The notes under the pieces: model-generated
What the model saw: only the letters and a program-made list of their open reading frames with translations
Database searches by the model: none
Told to the model about the DNA's origin: nothing
In this document: positions 48,951 through 58,322 of the stretch, piece after piece
How positions within the stretch are numbered: the first letter of the stretch is position 1
How the letters are laid out: the number at the start of each line of letters is the position of its first letter
Assembly: GCA_038396625.1 (NCBI GenBank)
Contig: CP121688.1
Span: forward strand, 1,798,001 to 1,862,000
DNA: 64,000 nucleotides
Direction: 5' to 3'
DNA from: G038396625 sp038396625
GTDB lineage: Bacteria; Bacillota; Clostridia; Peptostreptococcales; Thermotaleaceae
Translations under genes and position numbers: made by a program

Positions 48951-50714
48951 ATCTAAAATAGTAGTAATATCATGTCGAGGAGTAATATACAATGTTTTTT
49001 GATTTTCGTAAATCACCATACCAGGCTTTGCACTACTAGGTTTTTTCACGTTTTTTACCTCTGTATAATCAACAGGTACATTACTTGATTGTTTTGCTTT
49101 GCTATAAAATGCTGCAATTTCAGCAGCTTCTAGTATGGTTTGATCAGGAATGGGTTTATTATTACTTACAATAACAACATGAGAACCAGGAATGTCTTTT
49201 GTGTGAAACCATAAGTCTTTTTTTGCAGCGATTTTTAATGTCAGCATATCATTTTGTTTATTATTTTTTCCTACTAATATATTAAAACCATCTGAAGATA
49301 TAAAAGATAAAGGCTTACTCTGAACTTTCTTTTTTTGTGAAGAAGTAGTTTTTCTTTTCCTAAGATAACCTTCTTCTACCAATTCAGATCTAATTTCTTC
49401 GATATCCTCTAGATAAGCTGCATTTTCTATGGTATGCAATAAATTTTCAAAGTAGTGTATTTCTTCCTTAGTTTCTTGTAATTGTCGTTGGAGTTCTCTT
49501 AAAGCATTTTTGGCTTTTGTATATTTTTTGAAATATTTTTGAGCGTTCTGCGCAGGTGTTAATTGAATATCTAAAGGAATGCATATCGTTCTCCCATGTT
49601 CATCATAAAAATTTATTACTTCTATCTCACTGTCACCTTTTTTTATGCTATGCAAATTTGCAGTTAATAGTTCTCCGTAGATTCTATATTTTTGCGACTG
49701 TTCAGCTGTTATCCATTCTTCTTGAAGTTTTTGATATTTTTTATATAATTTATTGATAGTATGTGTCACAAATTTTCTTAAATCTGTAGATTTCTGTTTT
49801 AATCGATCCGATACATCTCTTTTTAAATAGTATTGTTCAAGTACGTCACTTATAGAATCAAAGAACAGGAAGGTGTAGATGGGTTTGTACAGGTGAATGA
49901 TTGTAGTATAAAAATCCAGTACTTGATGATCATTTTTAGACACAATAATGTTAGGTGAAAAAGTTCCCGATAATGTGTGTGCAAGTAAACTTTTTAGTGA
50001 AGACCAAATTGTCTTGTAATCTTCTTCACATAAATTACTAATAGGAGTATCGCTATTTACCTTGGCATGATAACAGATTTCTCTAGCACATAAGGGACTA
50101 ATTCCTTGGAGTGTTGTATAAATGCCTTTATAAATTGGGGTCGCCGAGGTTGCATTATTAATCAGAGAAATGAATTCTTCAAAAACGATATGCAATGGAT
50201 TTTTCTTATCGTGGGTTGGAGGAAATATGTAATTCCTACCCGGTAAGATTTCTCTATAACGATTAATATCACCTGATATTCTTTTGATACTGTCTAGTAT
50301 TTTATTGTGAGATTTATCGATCAAAATAATATTACTATGCTTTCCCATGATCTCAATGATAAGTTGTTTTATAGTACTATAGCCTAACTCATCATGGCTT
50401 TCTATATCAATCATGATTATTCTTTCAAAATCTTTTTGCTGAATAGCTACTATTTTACCACCTACGAGATACTTTCTCATTAACATGCAAAACATTGGGG
50501 GTGATTGAGGATTTGTTTTATCTATTTCGGTAAAATGAATTCTTGGGTGATTGCTACTAGCAGAAAGAAGCAACTTGTATTTTTTTCCAAAACATCGCAT
50601 CAAAATATTTATTTCATCAGATTCTGGTTGATATATTTTTTCGATTTTTGCATGTAGTATTTTTTGCTGTAATTCATGGGCAATGGCAGACACAACCATT
50701 CCATCAAAAGGCAT
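48927..50714 (-). CDS. rqcH: Rqc2 homologue RqcH (NFACT protein)
   Basis: RqcH binds 50S subunits that carry an obstructed nascent chain and recruits tRNA-Ala to add C-terminal alanine tails, marking the chain for degradation. The 595-residue protein has an NFACT-N domain (MPFDGMVVSAIAHELQ, KIEKIYQPESDEI), a helix-hairpin-helix region, a coiled coil (about 290-430) and an NFACT-R domain with DLWFHTKDIPGSHVVI. Members were formerly annotated as fibronectin-binding FbpA. It is the only minus-strand protein gene I support in this window. GGAGGG, read on the minus strand, lies just before the start. Confidence 0.94.
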   Translation of the reverse strand: MPFDGMVVSAIAHELQQKILHAKIEKIYQPESDEINILMRCFGKKYKLLLSASSNHPRIHFTEIDKTNPQSPPMFCMLMRKYLVGGKIVAIQQKDFERIIMIDIESHDELGYSTIKQLIIEIMGKHSNIILIDKSHNKILDSIKRISGDINRYREILPGRNYIFPPTHDKKNPLHIVFEEFISLINNATSATPIYKGIYTTLQGISPLCAREICYHAKVNSDTPISNLCEEDYKTIWSSLKSLLAHTLSGTFSPNIIVSKNDHQVLDFYTTIIHLYKPIYTFLFFDSISDVLEQYYLKRDVSDRLKQKSTDLRKFVTHTINKLYKKYQKLQEEWITAEQSQKYRIYGELLTANLHSIKKGDSEIEVINFYDEHGRTICIPLDIQLTPAQNAQKYFKKYTKAKNALRELQRQLQETKEEIHYFENLLHTIENAAYLEDIEEIRSELVEEGYLRKRKTTSSQKKKVQSKPLSFISSDGFNILVGKNNKQNDMLTLKIAAKKDLWFHTKDIPGSHVVIVSNNKPIPDQTILEAAEIAAFYSKAKQSSNVPVDYTEVKNVKKPSSAKPGMVIYENQKTLYITPRHDITTILDKNKSKSI

Positions 50715-50753
50715 ATGAATCCCTCCAAACTTTCATAATTTCATCAGTAGTAA

Positions 50754-50762
50754 AGTATATCA
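50754..50762 (-). promoter_or_regulatory. Extended -10 promoter for rqcH
   Basis: Read on the minus strand the sequence is TGATATACT, an extended -10 with one deviation. The start would be near 50747, about 33 bases before the gene. Confidence 0.5.
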
Positions 50763-51042
50763 TGGATTGAAAAGATTTAAAAGATTTATATAAATTTATA
50801 GAATTACAAAAAATAAACAAGAACTTCTAGAAGGTAATACAAAACTTTTGTATAATATCATATGTTGTAATGGTAAAACTATACTTTATATTATTTAAAT
50901 TTCTTTTTTACATAGTATAAAATAAATTACAGGAAATCATTATAATTGTTTATTGTATGAAAAAAATAAAATGGATTAAATGGAAAAGATTATAAAACTA
51001 TGAAGAAAAAATGTTCTGCAACTTAATTTTTGTCTATAAAAA

Positions 51043-51051
51043 TGATATAAT
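51043..51051 (+). promoter_or_regulatory. Extended -10 promoter for yicC
   Basis: TGATATAAT, a perfect extended -10; the -35 region TTAATT (51023-51028) is weak. The start would be near 51058, about 65 bases before the gene. Confidence 0.55.
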
Positions 51052-51122
51052 TATGAGTTATGGGATATAGATATATAAATATTTTACAATTTTTAAAATA
51101 AATCTATGGAAGGATGAAATGT

Positions 51123-52004
51123 ATGATTAAAAGTATGACAGGATTTGGAAGAGGTGAATCCAAAGACGCAAATAGACAGTTTACTGTGGAAGTAAAATCT
51201 GTTAATCATAGATATAATGATATTGTGATCAGAATGCCTAAAAGATTAAATTATTTAGAAGAAGAACTTAAGAATCTAATTAAAGGTGTAATAAAACGTG
51301 GAAGAGTAGAGGCATATATTTCTTTAGAAAATGTAGAAGAAGCGGATGTGAATATTACACTCAATAAATCGTTAGTAGAGCAATATATGAAAGCGCTTAA
51401 AAGTATTCGAGACGATTTTGATGTAATTGATGATATTTCAGTTTCCTTCGTGGCAAAATTCCCTGATGTTTTAAAGGTTGAATCAAAAGAAGATGATGAA
51501 GATGCAATATGGTGTTGTCTAAAAGAAGCTACAAAAAAAGCATTAGAAATGTTAGTAGGAATGAGAATAATCGAAGGAAAGAAATTAGCAGAAGATATTG
51601 ATAAAAGATGTGAATATATCATGAATATCGTAAATAAAATTGAAAATAAAGCACCGAAAGTAGTGTTGGAATATAAAACAAAACTTCAGGATAGGATAAG
51701 TGAAATACTAGGTGATGCCATTGAAATAGATGAAAATAGATTGAGTATGGAAATAGCATTGTATGCAGATAAAAGTAGTATAGTAGAAGAAATTGTACGT
51801 TTGAAAAGTCATGTGTATCAATTAAACCAAGCTTTACAGGATGAACAACCTGTGGGGAGAAAATTGGACTTTTTAATACAAGAAATGAATAGAGAAACAA
51901 ATACTATTGGATCAAAAGTAAATGATTTAGAAATTACAAATTATGTTGTAGATATCAAAAGTGAATTGGAGAAAATAAGAGAACAAGTGCAAAATATTGA
52001 ATAG
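51123..52004 (+). CDS. yicC: YicC family endoribonuclease
   Basis: A 293-residue protein of the YicC/YloC family. It begins with the conserved IKSMTGFGRGES and has VEVKSVNHRYNDI, IKRGRVEAYISLE, and a C-terminal DUF1732 segment (EIVRLKSHVYQLNQALQ, GRKLDFLIQEMNRETNTIGSK). E. coli YicC and Bacillus YloC have been shown to be endoribonucleases; the activity here is inferred. The start ATG 51123 has GGAAGGATG before it; ATG 51114 is part of that site. It heads the order yicC-remA-gmk-rpoZ-coaBC. Confidence 0.93.
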   Translation: MIKSMTGFGRGESKDANRQFTVEVKSVNHRYNDIVIRMPKRLNYLEEELKNLIKGVIKRGRVEAYISLENVEEADVNITLNKSLVEQYMKALKSIRDDFDVIDDISVSFVAKFPDVLKVESKEDDEDAIWCCLKEATKKALEMLVGMRIIEGKKLAEDIDKRCEYIMNIVNKIENKAPKVVLEYKTKLQDRISEILGDAIEIDENRLSMEIALYADKSSIVEEIVRLKSHVYQLNQALQDEQPVGRKLDFLIQEMNRETNTIGSKVNDLEITNYVVDIKSELEKIREQVQNIE

Positions 52005-52015
52005 GAGGACAGCAA

Positions 52016-52303
52016 ATGAGTATAAAATTGATCAATATAGGTTTTGGAAACATTGTATCTGCTAATCGATTGGTGGCTATTGTCAGCCCTGAATCAGCAC
52101 CTATTAAGAGACTTATTCAAGAAGCAAGAGATCGAAGCATGTTGATAGATGCTACATATGGTAGGAGGACAAGAGCTGTGATTATTACAGATAGTGATCA
52201 TATCATTTTATCAGCTGTTCAGCCAGAAACTGTGGCACATCGATTAGCTGTAAAGGATGAACATACGAAGGACGCTGTGGAAACCGTTGAAAAGAATGAT
52301 TAA
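52016..52303 (+). CDS. remA: Extracellular matrix regulator RemA-type protein (DUF370)
   Basis: A 95-residue DUF370 protein. Bacillus subtilis RemA is a ring-forming DNA-binding protein that activates matrix and osmoprotection genes. The core is NIGFGNIVSANRLVAIVSPESAPIKRL (split over 7-33), then DATYGRRTRAVIITDSDHIILSAVQPETVAHR. The last 15 residues are acidic and specific to this protein. AGGAGGAC is upstream. The position between yicC and gmk is the same as in Bacillus. Its targets here are unknown. Confidence 0.92.
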   Translation: MSIKLINIGFGNIVSANRLVAIVSPESAPIKRLIQEARDRSMLIDATYGRRTRAVIITDSDHIILSAVQPETVAHRLAVKDEHTKDAVETVEKND

Positions 52304-52320
52304 TAAAAAGGGGCGTACCA

Positions 52321-52941
52321 ATGATGAAAAAAGGATTGCTACTTGTTGTATCTGGTCCCTCGGGAACTGGGAAAGGTACAATTTGCAAACGGTTGTTAGA
52401 GAAAGAAAAGGATATTAAGCTTTCTATATCGGCGACAACAAGAGAACCAAGAAAAGGGGAAGTAGATGGAATAAATTATTTTTTTGTAGATAGAGATGTT
52501 TTCAAACAGCAAATTTTAGAAGATGCATTTTTAGAGTATGCAAAAGTATATGAAAATTATTATGGAACTCCTAAAAAATATGTTATAGATGAGGTACATA
52601 AAGGTAATAATGTTCTTTTAGAAATTGATATTCAAGGTGCACTTCAAGTAAAAAATAAGTATCCTGAGGGTATTTATATATTTATTCTGCCTCCGTCCAT
52701 GCAAGAATTGAAAAATAGAATTGTGGGTAGAGGAACAGAATCTGAAGCTTCTATTAGAAAAAGATTTAGTAGTGCATTCGAAGAGATTAATTATGTAAAA
52801 GAATATAACTATTTTATTATTAATGATGAAGTAGATAGAGCTGTTGAAAAGATTAGAACCATTATTCAAGCAGAAAATTGTAAAGTAACAAAAGACATAG
52901 AAAATATTATCTCAAAATTCAAGGAGGAATTATCATGTTAA
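52321..52941 (+). CDS. gmk: Guanylate kinase
   Basis: Gmk phosphorylates GMP to GDP with ATP. The 206-residue protein has the P-loop SGPSGTGKGT (about 11-20), the GMP-binding SATTREPRKGEVDGINYFF segment, LEYAKVYENYYGTPK, and LEIDIQGALQVK. The lid contains RIVGRGTESEASIRKR. ATG 52321 and 52324 are consecutive starts. Its last seven bases overlap rpoZ. Confidence 0.96.
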   Translation: MMKKGLLLVVSGPSGTGKGTICKRLLEKEKDIKLSISATTREPRKGEVDGINYFFVDRDVFKQQILEDAFLEYAKVYENYYGTPKKYVIDEVHKGNNVLLEIDIQGALQVKNKYPEGIYIFILPPSMQELKNRIVGRGTESEASIRKRFSSAFEEINYVKEYNYFIINDEVDRAVEKIRTIIQAENCKVTKDIENIISKFKEELSC

Positions 52942-53129
52942 ATCCACCGATTAATCAATTAATGGAAAAAGTAGATAGCAGATACTCATTGGTAATCGTA
53001 GCTTCAAAGCGAGCGAGAGAAATTATTGATGGAGATGGAAAACTAACAAATGCAGAATCAAGTAAACCTGTAACCATTGCTACCCATGAAATTGCAGAAC
53101 AAAAAATTTTATGTAAAAAACCGGAGTAG
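52935..53129 (+). CDS. rpoZ: RNA polymerase omega subunit
   Basis: The small omega subunit of RNA polymerase helps assembly of the beta' subunit. The 64-residue protein shows NPPINQLMEKVDSRYSLVIVASKRAREI and PVTIATHEIAEQKI, the two conserved parts of the family. The ATG at 52935 has AAGGAGGAAT at 52921-52930 and overlaps the end of gmk, implying coupled translation. Confidence 0.95.
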   Translation: MLNPPINQLMEKVDSRYSLVIVASKRAREIIDGDGKLTNAESSKPVTIATHEIAEQKILCKKPE

Positions 53130-53150
53130 AAAAGATAAAGAGGTGCTCAA

Positions 53151-54344
53151 ATGTATAAAAATAAAAATGTTGTAATAGGTGTTACAGGAGGAATTGCTGT
53201 CTATAAAGCAGCTGACATTGTAAGTCAGCTTAAAAAGTATGATATAAATATAGATGTTATTATGACACAATCAGCACAAAGATTTGTTCACCCTTTGACT
53301 TTTCAGGCATTATCACAGAATTTTGTGGTAACGCATATGTTTGATGAACCTAAAACGTGGGATGTTGAACATATATCTCTTGCACAAAAAGCCGATTTAT
53401 TCTTGATTGCACCTGCTACTGCTAATGTCATAGGTAAAATTGCGAATGGTATTGCAGATGATATGCTAACAACAACAGTAATGGCTACAAAGGCACCTAT
53501 TCTTATAGCTCCTGCCATGAACACCAAAATGTTTGAAAATCCTGTTATACAACAAAACATTAGCAAATTAAAAAGTATAGGATACAAATTTATTGAACCA
53601 GCTTCCGGTAGATTGGCCTGTGGAGATATTGGAAAGGGAAAACTAGCCGATACAAATGTCATCGTGAACGAAGTAATCAATGTATTGAAAGGGAATCAAG
53701 ATTTAAAAGGTAAAAAAGTACTTGTTACTGCAGGTCCTACGAGAGAACCCATCGACCCCGTAAGATATATTACCAATCATTCATCGGGGAAAATGGGATA
53801 TGCAATTGCAGAGAACGCATTTAAGAGAGGTGCCGAGGTGTTGCTTATCTCGGGACCAACAAATATAGAAAGTCCAATGGGTGTAAAAAAAATTGATGTG
53901 ACAACAACGGATGAAATGTATGAAGAAGTACTCAAATACTTTGAGTGGGCAGATATTGTTATAAAATCTGCTGCAGTTGCTGATTATCGACCAAAATCAA
54001 TGGCACAAAATAAAATTAAAAAAAGTGATACAGATTTTACTATTAATTTAACTAGAAATCCTGATATTTTAAAAGAATTAGGAAAAAGAAAAGAAAATGG
54101 AAAGATATTGGTAGGCTTTGCGGCAGAAACCCAAGATTTACTAGATAATGCTAAGGATAAGATTCAAAGAAAGAATTTAGACTTTATTGTAGCGAATGAC
54201 ATTACAAAAACAGGTGCAGGCTTTAAGAGTGATACAAATATTGTATCGATTATTGATAAAGATGGAAACGTTACACATTATGATAAAATGTCTAAAAAAC
54301 ACTTAGCAGAAATTATCTTAGATAAGATTTATACTTTAATATAA
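53151..54344 (+). CDS. coaBC: Bifunctional phosphopantothenoylcysteine decarboxylase / phosphopantothenate--cysteine ligase
   Basis: CoaBC catalyses two steps of coenzyme A synthesis. The N-terminal CoaC flavoprotein half (about 1-180) has GVTGGIAVYKAADIV, MTQSAQRFVHPLTFQALS, WDVEHISLAQ with the catalytic histidine, and APAMNTKMFENP. The C-terminal CoaB half (about 185-397) has TAGPTREPIDPVRYITNHSS, GKMGYAIAE, AAVADYRP and VGFAAET. The length of 397 is normal. AGAGGTGC precedes the start. Confidence 0.96.
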   Translation: MYKNKNVVIGVTGGIAVYKAADIVSQLKKYDINIDVIMTQSAQRFVHPLTFQALSQNFVVTHMFDEPKTWDVEHISLAQKADLFLIAPATANVIGKIANGIADDMLTTTVMATKAPILIAPAMNTKMFENPVIQQNISKLKSIGYKFIEPASGRLACGDIGKGKLADTNVIVNEVINVLKGNQDLKGKKVLVTAGPTREPIDPVRYITNHSSGKMGYAIAENAFKRGAEVLLISGPTNIESPMGVKKIDVTTTDEMYEEVLKYFEWADIVIKSAAVADYRPKSMAQNKIKKSDTDFTINLTRNPDILKELGKRKENGKILVGFAAETQDLLDNAKDKIQRKNLDFIVANDITKTGAGFKSDTNIVSIIDKDGNVTHYDKMSKKHLAEIILDKIYTLI

Positions 54345-54347
54345 AAG

Positions 54348-54371
54348 AAGGAGTAGGTTTACCTGCTCCTT
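54348..54371 (+). terminator. Hairpin after coaBC
   Basis: AAGGAGTAGGT (54348-54358) pairs over 11 bp, one G-U, with ACCTGCTCCTT (54361-54371). The T-run is short (CTTTCC). Confidence 0.6.
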
Positions 54372-54396
54372 TCCTATTCGATAGGAATGTTAGTTT

Positions 54397-54405
54397 TGAT
54401 ATAAT
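54397..54405 (+). promoter_or_regulatory. Extended -10 promoter before priA
   Basis: TGATATAAT, a perfect extended -10; the -35 region is weak. The start would be near 54412, 28 bases before the gene. Confidence 0.55.
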
Positions 54406-54439
54406 GAAATAAAGACTTGAACCATGGAGGCAAGATTCT

Positions 54440-56926
54440 ATGGAAAAAAAGAATTTCGCTAAAATTATTGTAAATAATAAAAGTAGTAAAACGGATATAG
54501 AATATACCTACGGTATTTCTCAAAAACATAAAGATGAAATAAAGATCGGATCTCGGGTGATTATACCCTTTGGAAAAGGCAATAAATTAATTGAAGGCTA
54601 TGTTGTAGACATTATAGATTCTATTCATATTGATGTATCCAGAGTAAAATATATTCAACAAATTGTCCATGAAGATACGGCTTTATCACAGGAATTGATT
54701 GATTTATGCAGATGGATGAAGGAAGCCTATATGTGCAAGTTTATTGACGCCATCCAATGTGTTATGCCTACAGGAACATCTTTAAAACTTCATAAAATCA
54801 TAGCATTACATGATAATGTTGATAAAAAAAAGATAGAACAATATGGGCTGAAAGATGAAGAAAAAATAGTGATAGAATGCCTGCTTGCTCGGACGAGTGT
54901 AACGGAAGAGTTTTTAAAAAGATACATGAAGGAGCAGGATGTAAGGCGTGTGATTGAAAAATTAATAGAAAAAAATATGATTGTATTAAAACATCGGTTT
55001 AAAAGTGATGTAAACGTAGTGTATCAAAAAGTAATTCAACTTTCTCCAAGAATAGATAAAATGGATGTGCTTCGTCAAATTAATCCAAGAGCTAAAAAGC
55101 AAAGAGAGGTTGTGCAATACTTAATAGAAAATGGCTCAGTAGTGTGGTCTGTATTGAAAACAGCAGTTGATGTTACACTCAACACTATATATACATTGGC
55201 AGAAAAAAATTTGATTGAGATTATAGAGGTAGAAAAAAGACGGGACCCTTATGATGATATGAATGTTATCAAAAAAAGGCCGCCAATATTAACAGAAGAA
55301 CAGAATCATGCAGTGAAAACAATTTCTTCGTCTATGCACAAAAATACTTATAAACCCTTTCTAATTCATGGGGTAACTGGAAGTGGAAAAACAGAAGTGT
55401 ATATGGAATTAATTGATTTAGTAATAAAGGAATCTAAAGAAGCAATTGTATTACTTCCAGAAATATCATTAACTACACAGATGATTGGGCGCTTTAAAGA
55501 AAGATTTGGTGATATAGTGGCTGTTTTACATAGTAAGCTGTCTTTAGGTGAGCGATATGATGAATGGCATCGCATCAAAGAAGGACAGGTTAAAATTGTG
55601 ATCGGTGCTCGATCAGCTGTTTTTGCACCTTTTGAAAATTTAGGTATAATTGTCATTGATGAAGAGCATGAACATACTTACAAGTCTGAATATAGCCCAA
55701 AATATCATGCTATTGATGTTGCTAAGTTTCGATGTCAAAGAAATAATGCTATACTGGTATTAGGTTCAGCTACTCCCTCGGTTGAGAGTTATACGAAAAC
55801 CCTTAATCAGGAGTACCAAAGAATTGACATGTTGCATAGGTTTAACAAAAACCCTTTGCCTAGTATAGAAATAGTAGATATGCGTGAAGAGTTAGATGAA
55901 GGAAACAAAAGCGTATTTAGTAAAAAACTTTATGAAGGAATTATGGACAATTTACAGAAAAAAGAACAGACAATACTTTTCCTAAATAGAAGAGGACATT
56001 CTACATTTATATCCTGTAGAAAATGTGGATATGTGGTAAAATGCCCACATTGTGAAATCTCTCTTACGTATCATTCGGGCTCACACAATGTATCTTGTCA
56101 TTATTGTGGGTTTAGGCAAAAACCTCCAACAATCTGTCCAAGTTGTTCCAGCAAATATATAAAATATTTTGGAGCAGGTACTGAAAAAATTGAAAAATTA
56201 ACACAAAAATATTTTCCCAATGCTAATATTGCTCGATTAGACCTAGATACCACATCTAAAAAAGGTACGATGGATAAAACGATTCAGAATTTCAAGAGAG
56301 GAAACATTGATATTTTAATTGGTACGCAAATGATTGCCAAGGGGTTAGACTTTCCAAATGTAACTTTGGTAGGAGTGATTGCAGCAGATACCAATTTGAA
56401 CTTACCAGATTTTCGGTCAGCAGAAAGAACTTTTCAATTGATTACTCAAGTTGCCGGTAGATCGGGTAGAGGGAATGTATTTGGCAAAGTGATTGTACAG
56501 ACCTATGAACCAGAACATTTTTCAATTACTTCTGCCCAAAGACATGATTATATTTCTTTTTACAACCAAGAAATATTACTTAGAAAAGAATTTTTCTATC
56601 CACCTTATGCAAGTTTGGTCAATATTGTTTTTACAGGAAAAAAAGAAGAAGAGGTGATTCAATTATCCAATGATTTTGCAGATAAATTGAAAGCCAAAAT
56701 CATAAAATATAAATTAAATATTAAGGATATAATCTATGGACCTCATCCTGCACCTTTATCAAAAATAAAGGAAAAATACAGATGGCAGATGATCATTAAA
56801 TGTAAACCTGTTGACCAAAATACAATTCAAGGTATAATAAATTATATAAGATTTGAAAGTAGGGAAAAGGATGATTATAAAAATATTCATATGAGTATTG
56901 ATATCAATCCTTTTAATATGCTTTAA
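54440..56926 (+). CDS. priA: Primosomal replication restart helicase PriA
   Basis: PriA recognises stalled replication forks and reloads the replicative helicase. The 828-residue protein has an N-terminal 3'-DNA-binding and winged-helix part (1-280), then a superfamily 2 helicase core with GVTGSGKTEVYMEL (Walker A) and IVIDEEHEHTYKSEYSP (DEEH box). A zinc module follows with eight cysteines (CRKC, CPHC, CHYC, CPSC), and the late motifs are IGTQMIAKGLDFPNV and QVAGRSGRG. It precedes def and fmt, as in Bacillus. Confidence 0.97.
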   Translation: MEKKNFAKIIVNNKSSKTDIEYTYGISQKHKDEIKIGSRVIIPFGKGNKLIEGYVVDIIDSIHIDVSRVKYIQQIVHEDTALSQELIDLCRWMKEAYMCKFIDAIQCVMPTGTSLKLHKIIALHDNVDKKKIEQYGLKDEEKIVIECLLARTSVTEEFLKRYMKEQDVRRVIEKLIEKNMIVLKHRFKSDVNVVYQKVIQLSPRIDKMDVLRQINPRAKKQREVVQYLIENGSVVWSVLKTAVDVTLNTIYTLAEKNLIEIIEVEKRRDPYDDMNVIKKRPPILTEEQNHAVKTISSSMHKNTYKPFLIHGVTGSGKTEVYMELIDLVIKESKEAIVLLPEISLTTQMIGRFKERFGDIVAVLHSKLSLGERYDEWHRIKEGQVKIVIGARSAVFAPFENLGIIVIDEEHEHTYKSEYSPKYHAIDVAKFRCQRNNAILVLGSATPSVESYTKTLNQEYQRIDMLHRFNKNPLPSIEIVDMREELDEGNKSVFSKKLYEGIMDNLQKKEQTILFLNRRGHSTFISCRKCGYVVKCPHCEISLTYHSGSHNVSCHYCGFRQKPPTICPSCSSKYIKYFGAGTEKIEKLTQKYFPNANIARLDLDTTSKKGTMDKTIQNFKRGNIDILIGTQMIAKGLDFPNVTLVGVIAADTNLNLPDFRSAERTFQLITQVAGRSGRGNVFGKVIVQTYEPEHFSITSAQRHDYISFYNQEILLRKEFFYPPYASLVNIVFTGKKEEEVIQLSNDFADKLKAKIIKYKLNIKDIIYGPHPAPLSKIKEKYRWQMIIKCKPVDQNTIQGIINYIRFESREKDDYKNIHMSIDINPFNML

Positions 56927-56941
56927 TAGAGGAGGAGTAAT

Positions 56942-57382
56942 ATGGCTATTAGAAACATACTAAAAGATGGAGATCTGGCACTGAGAAAAAAATCAAGAAT
57001 TGTAGATAAAATTGATAGCAGAGTATTGATGCTGATTGATGATATGATAGAAACAATGAAACATGCAGATGGAGTAGGACTTGCTGCACCACAGGTGGGT
57101 GTTTTAAAAAGAGTGATTGTAATAGATGTAGGAGAAGGATTAATAGAATTAATTAATCCAGAGATTATTGAGACTGTAGGAGAAAAGACAGAAGCAGAAG
57201 GTTGCTTAAGTGTACCTGGGGTTACAGGAGAAGTGGTAAGACCACAATTTGTAAAGGTTAAAGGATTAAATAGACATGGCAACGTTGTGGAGATAGAAGG
57301 TAAAGATTTATTAGCTAGAGCATTTTGTCATGAAATTGATCATTTGGATGGAATATTGTTTACAGACAAAATAGTAAAGTAG
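56942..57382 (+). CDS. def: Peptide deformylase
   Basis: Def removes the formyl group from the N-terminal methionine of new proteins. The three metal-site motifs are present in the 146-residue chain: GVGLAAPQVG (44-53), EGCLS with metal ligand Cys88, and HEIDH with His130, Glu131 and His134. GAGGAGG is just upstream. fmt, encoding the enzyme that adds the formyl group, is nine bases downstream. Confidence 0.97.
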   Translation: MAIRNILKDGDLALRKKSRIVDKIDSRVLMLIDDMIETMKHADGVGLAAPQVGVLKRVIVIDVGEGLIELINPEIIETVGEKTEAEGCLSVPGVTGEVVRPQFVKVKGLNRHGNVVEIEGKDLLARAFCHEIDHLDGILFTDKIVK

Positions 57383-57391
57383 GGGGAAAAA

Positions 57392-58321
57392 ATGAAAATT
57401 ATATTTATGGGAACACCAGATTTTGCAGTTCCTTGTTTAACGGAAATAATAAAAAATGGTCATGATCTATTGGCAGTTGTAACACAGCCGGATAGACCCA
57501 AGGGAAGAGGTAAAAAGTTGACGTCACCTCCCATAAAGGAAACGGCAATTGCGTATAATATACCGATTTTTCAACCTGAAAGAGTAAAGGATGAAAAGTT
57601 TATAGAAAAGATAAAAGCTTTATCACCAGATTGTATTGTTGTGGTGGCGTTTGGTCAAATACTGCCTAAAGAAATTTTAGGCATTCCACCAATGGGTTGC
57701 ATTAATGTGCATGCATCCCTTTTACCTAAATATAGAGGAGCAGCGCCCATCAATTGGTCTATTATCAAAGGAGAGAAAATTACTGGGATAACAACCATGT
57801 ACATGGATGAAGGATTGGATACGGGAGATATGATCCTGAAAAAAGAGATTTTGATAAAAGATAAAACAGCTGGCGAACTTCATGATGTATTGTCTACAGC
57901 AGGAGCAGAGTTATTACTTGAAACCCTTACACAGATTGAAAGTGGAAAAGCGCCTCGAGAAAAACAGAATGAAAGTGAAAGCAGTTATGCCCCTATAATG
58001 GATAAAAGCCTAGGAAATATTGATTGGAAAGATACAGCTGACAATATTTATAATCTTATCCGCGGAGTTAATCCTTGGCCTACATCATTTACAACCTATA
58101 AAGGTGTAAAATTTAAAATTTGGAAATCTAAAGTATTAGAAGAAAAATGTACTAAAAAGCCAGGCACAATCCTAAAGATCAATAACGAAGGAATTTATGT
58201 TTCTACAGGAAGTGAAATATTAATTTTAGAAGAAATACAATTTCCAAACAGTCGAAGGATGACTGTAGATGCTTATTTAAGAGGAAATAAAATAGAAGAA
58301 AGCATTGTTTTGGGTGAATAA
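57392..58321 (+). CDS. fmt: Methionyl-tRNA formyltransferase
   Basis: Fmt transfers a formyl group from 10-formyltetrahydrofolate to the initiator Met-tRNA. The 309-residue protein has IFMGTPDFAVPCL at the start, QPDRPKGRGKK (the tRNA-contact loop), the catalytic INVHASLLPKYRGAAPINW, and the DEGLDTGDM segment, with a C-terminal OB-like domain (about 205-305). AGGGGG precedes the start. Confidence 0.96.
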   Translation: MKIIFMGTPDFAVPCLTEIIKNGHDLLAVVTQPDRPKGRGKKLTSPPIKETAIAYNIPIFQPERVKDEKFIEKIKALSPDCIVVVAFGQILPKEILGIPPMGCINVHASLLPKYRGAAPINWSIIKGEKITGITTMYMDEGLDTGDMILKKEILIKDKTAGELHDVLSTAGAELLLETLTQIESGKAPREKQNESESSYAPIMDKSLGNIDWKDTADNIYNLIRGVNPWPTSFTTYKGVKFKIWKSKVLEEKCTKKPGTILKINNEGIYVSTGSEILILEEIQFPNSRRMTVDAYLRGNKIEESIVLGE

Positions 58322-58322
58322 A

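Larger units (their letters stand above)
50715..51122. other. Divergent intergenic region between rqcH and yicC
   Basis: This 408-base region is extremely AT-rich. It holds an extended -10 for rqcH on the minus strand (50754-50762) and one for yicC on the plus strand (51043-51051). The middle also has TATAAT at 50851-50856 without a supporting -35. I see no open frame with a ribosome binding site and no RNA gene. Confidence 0.6.
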
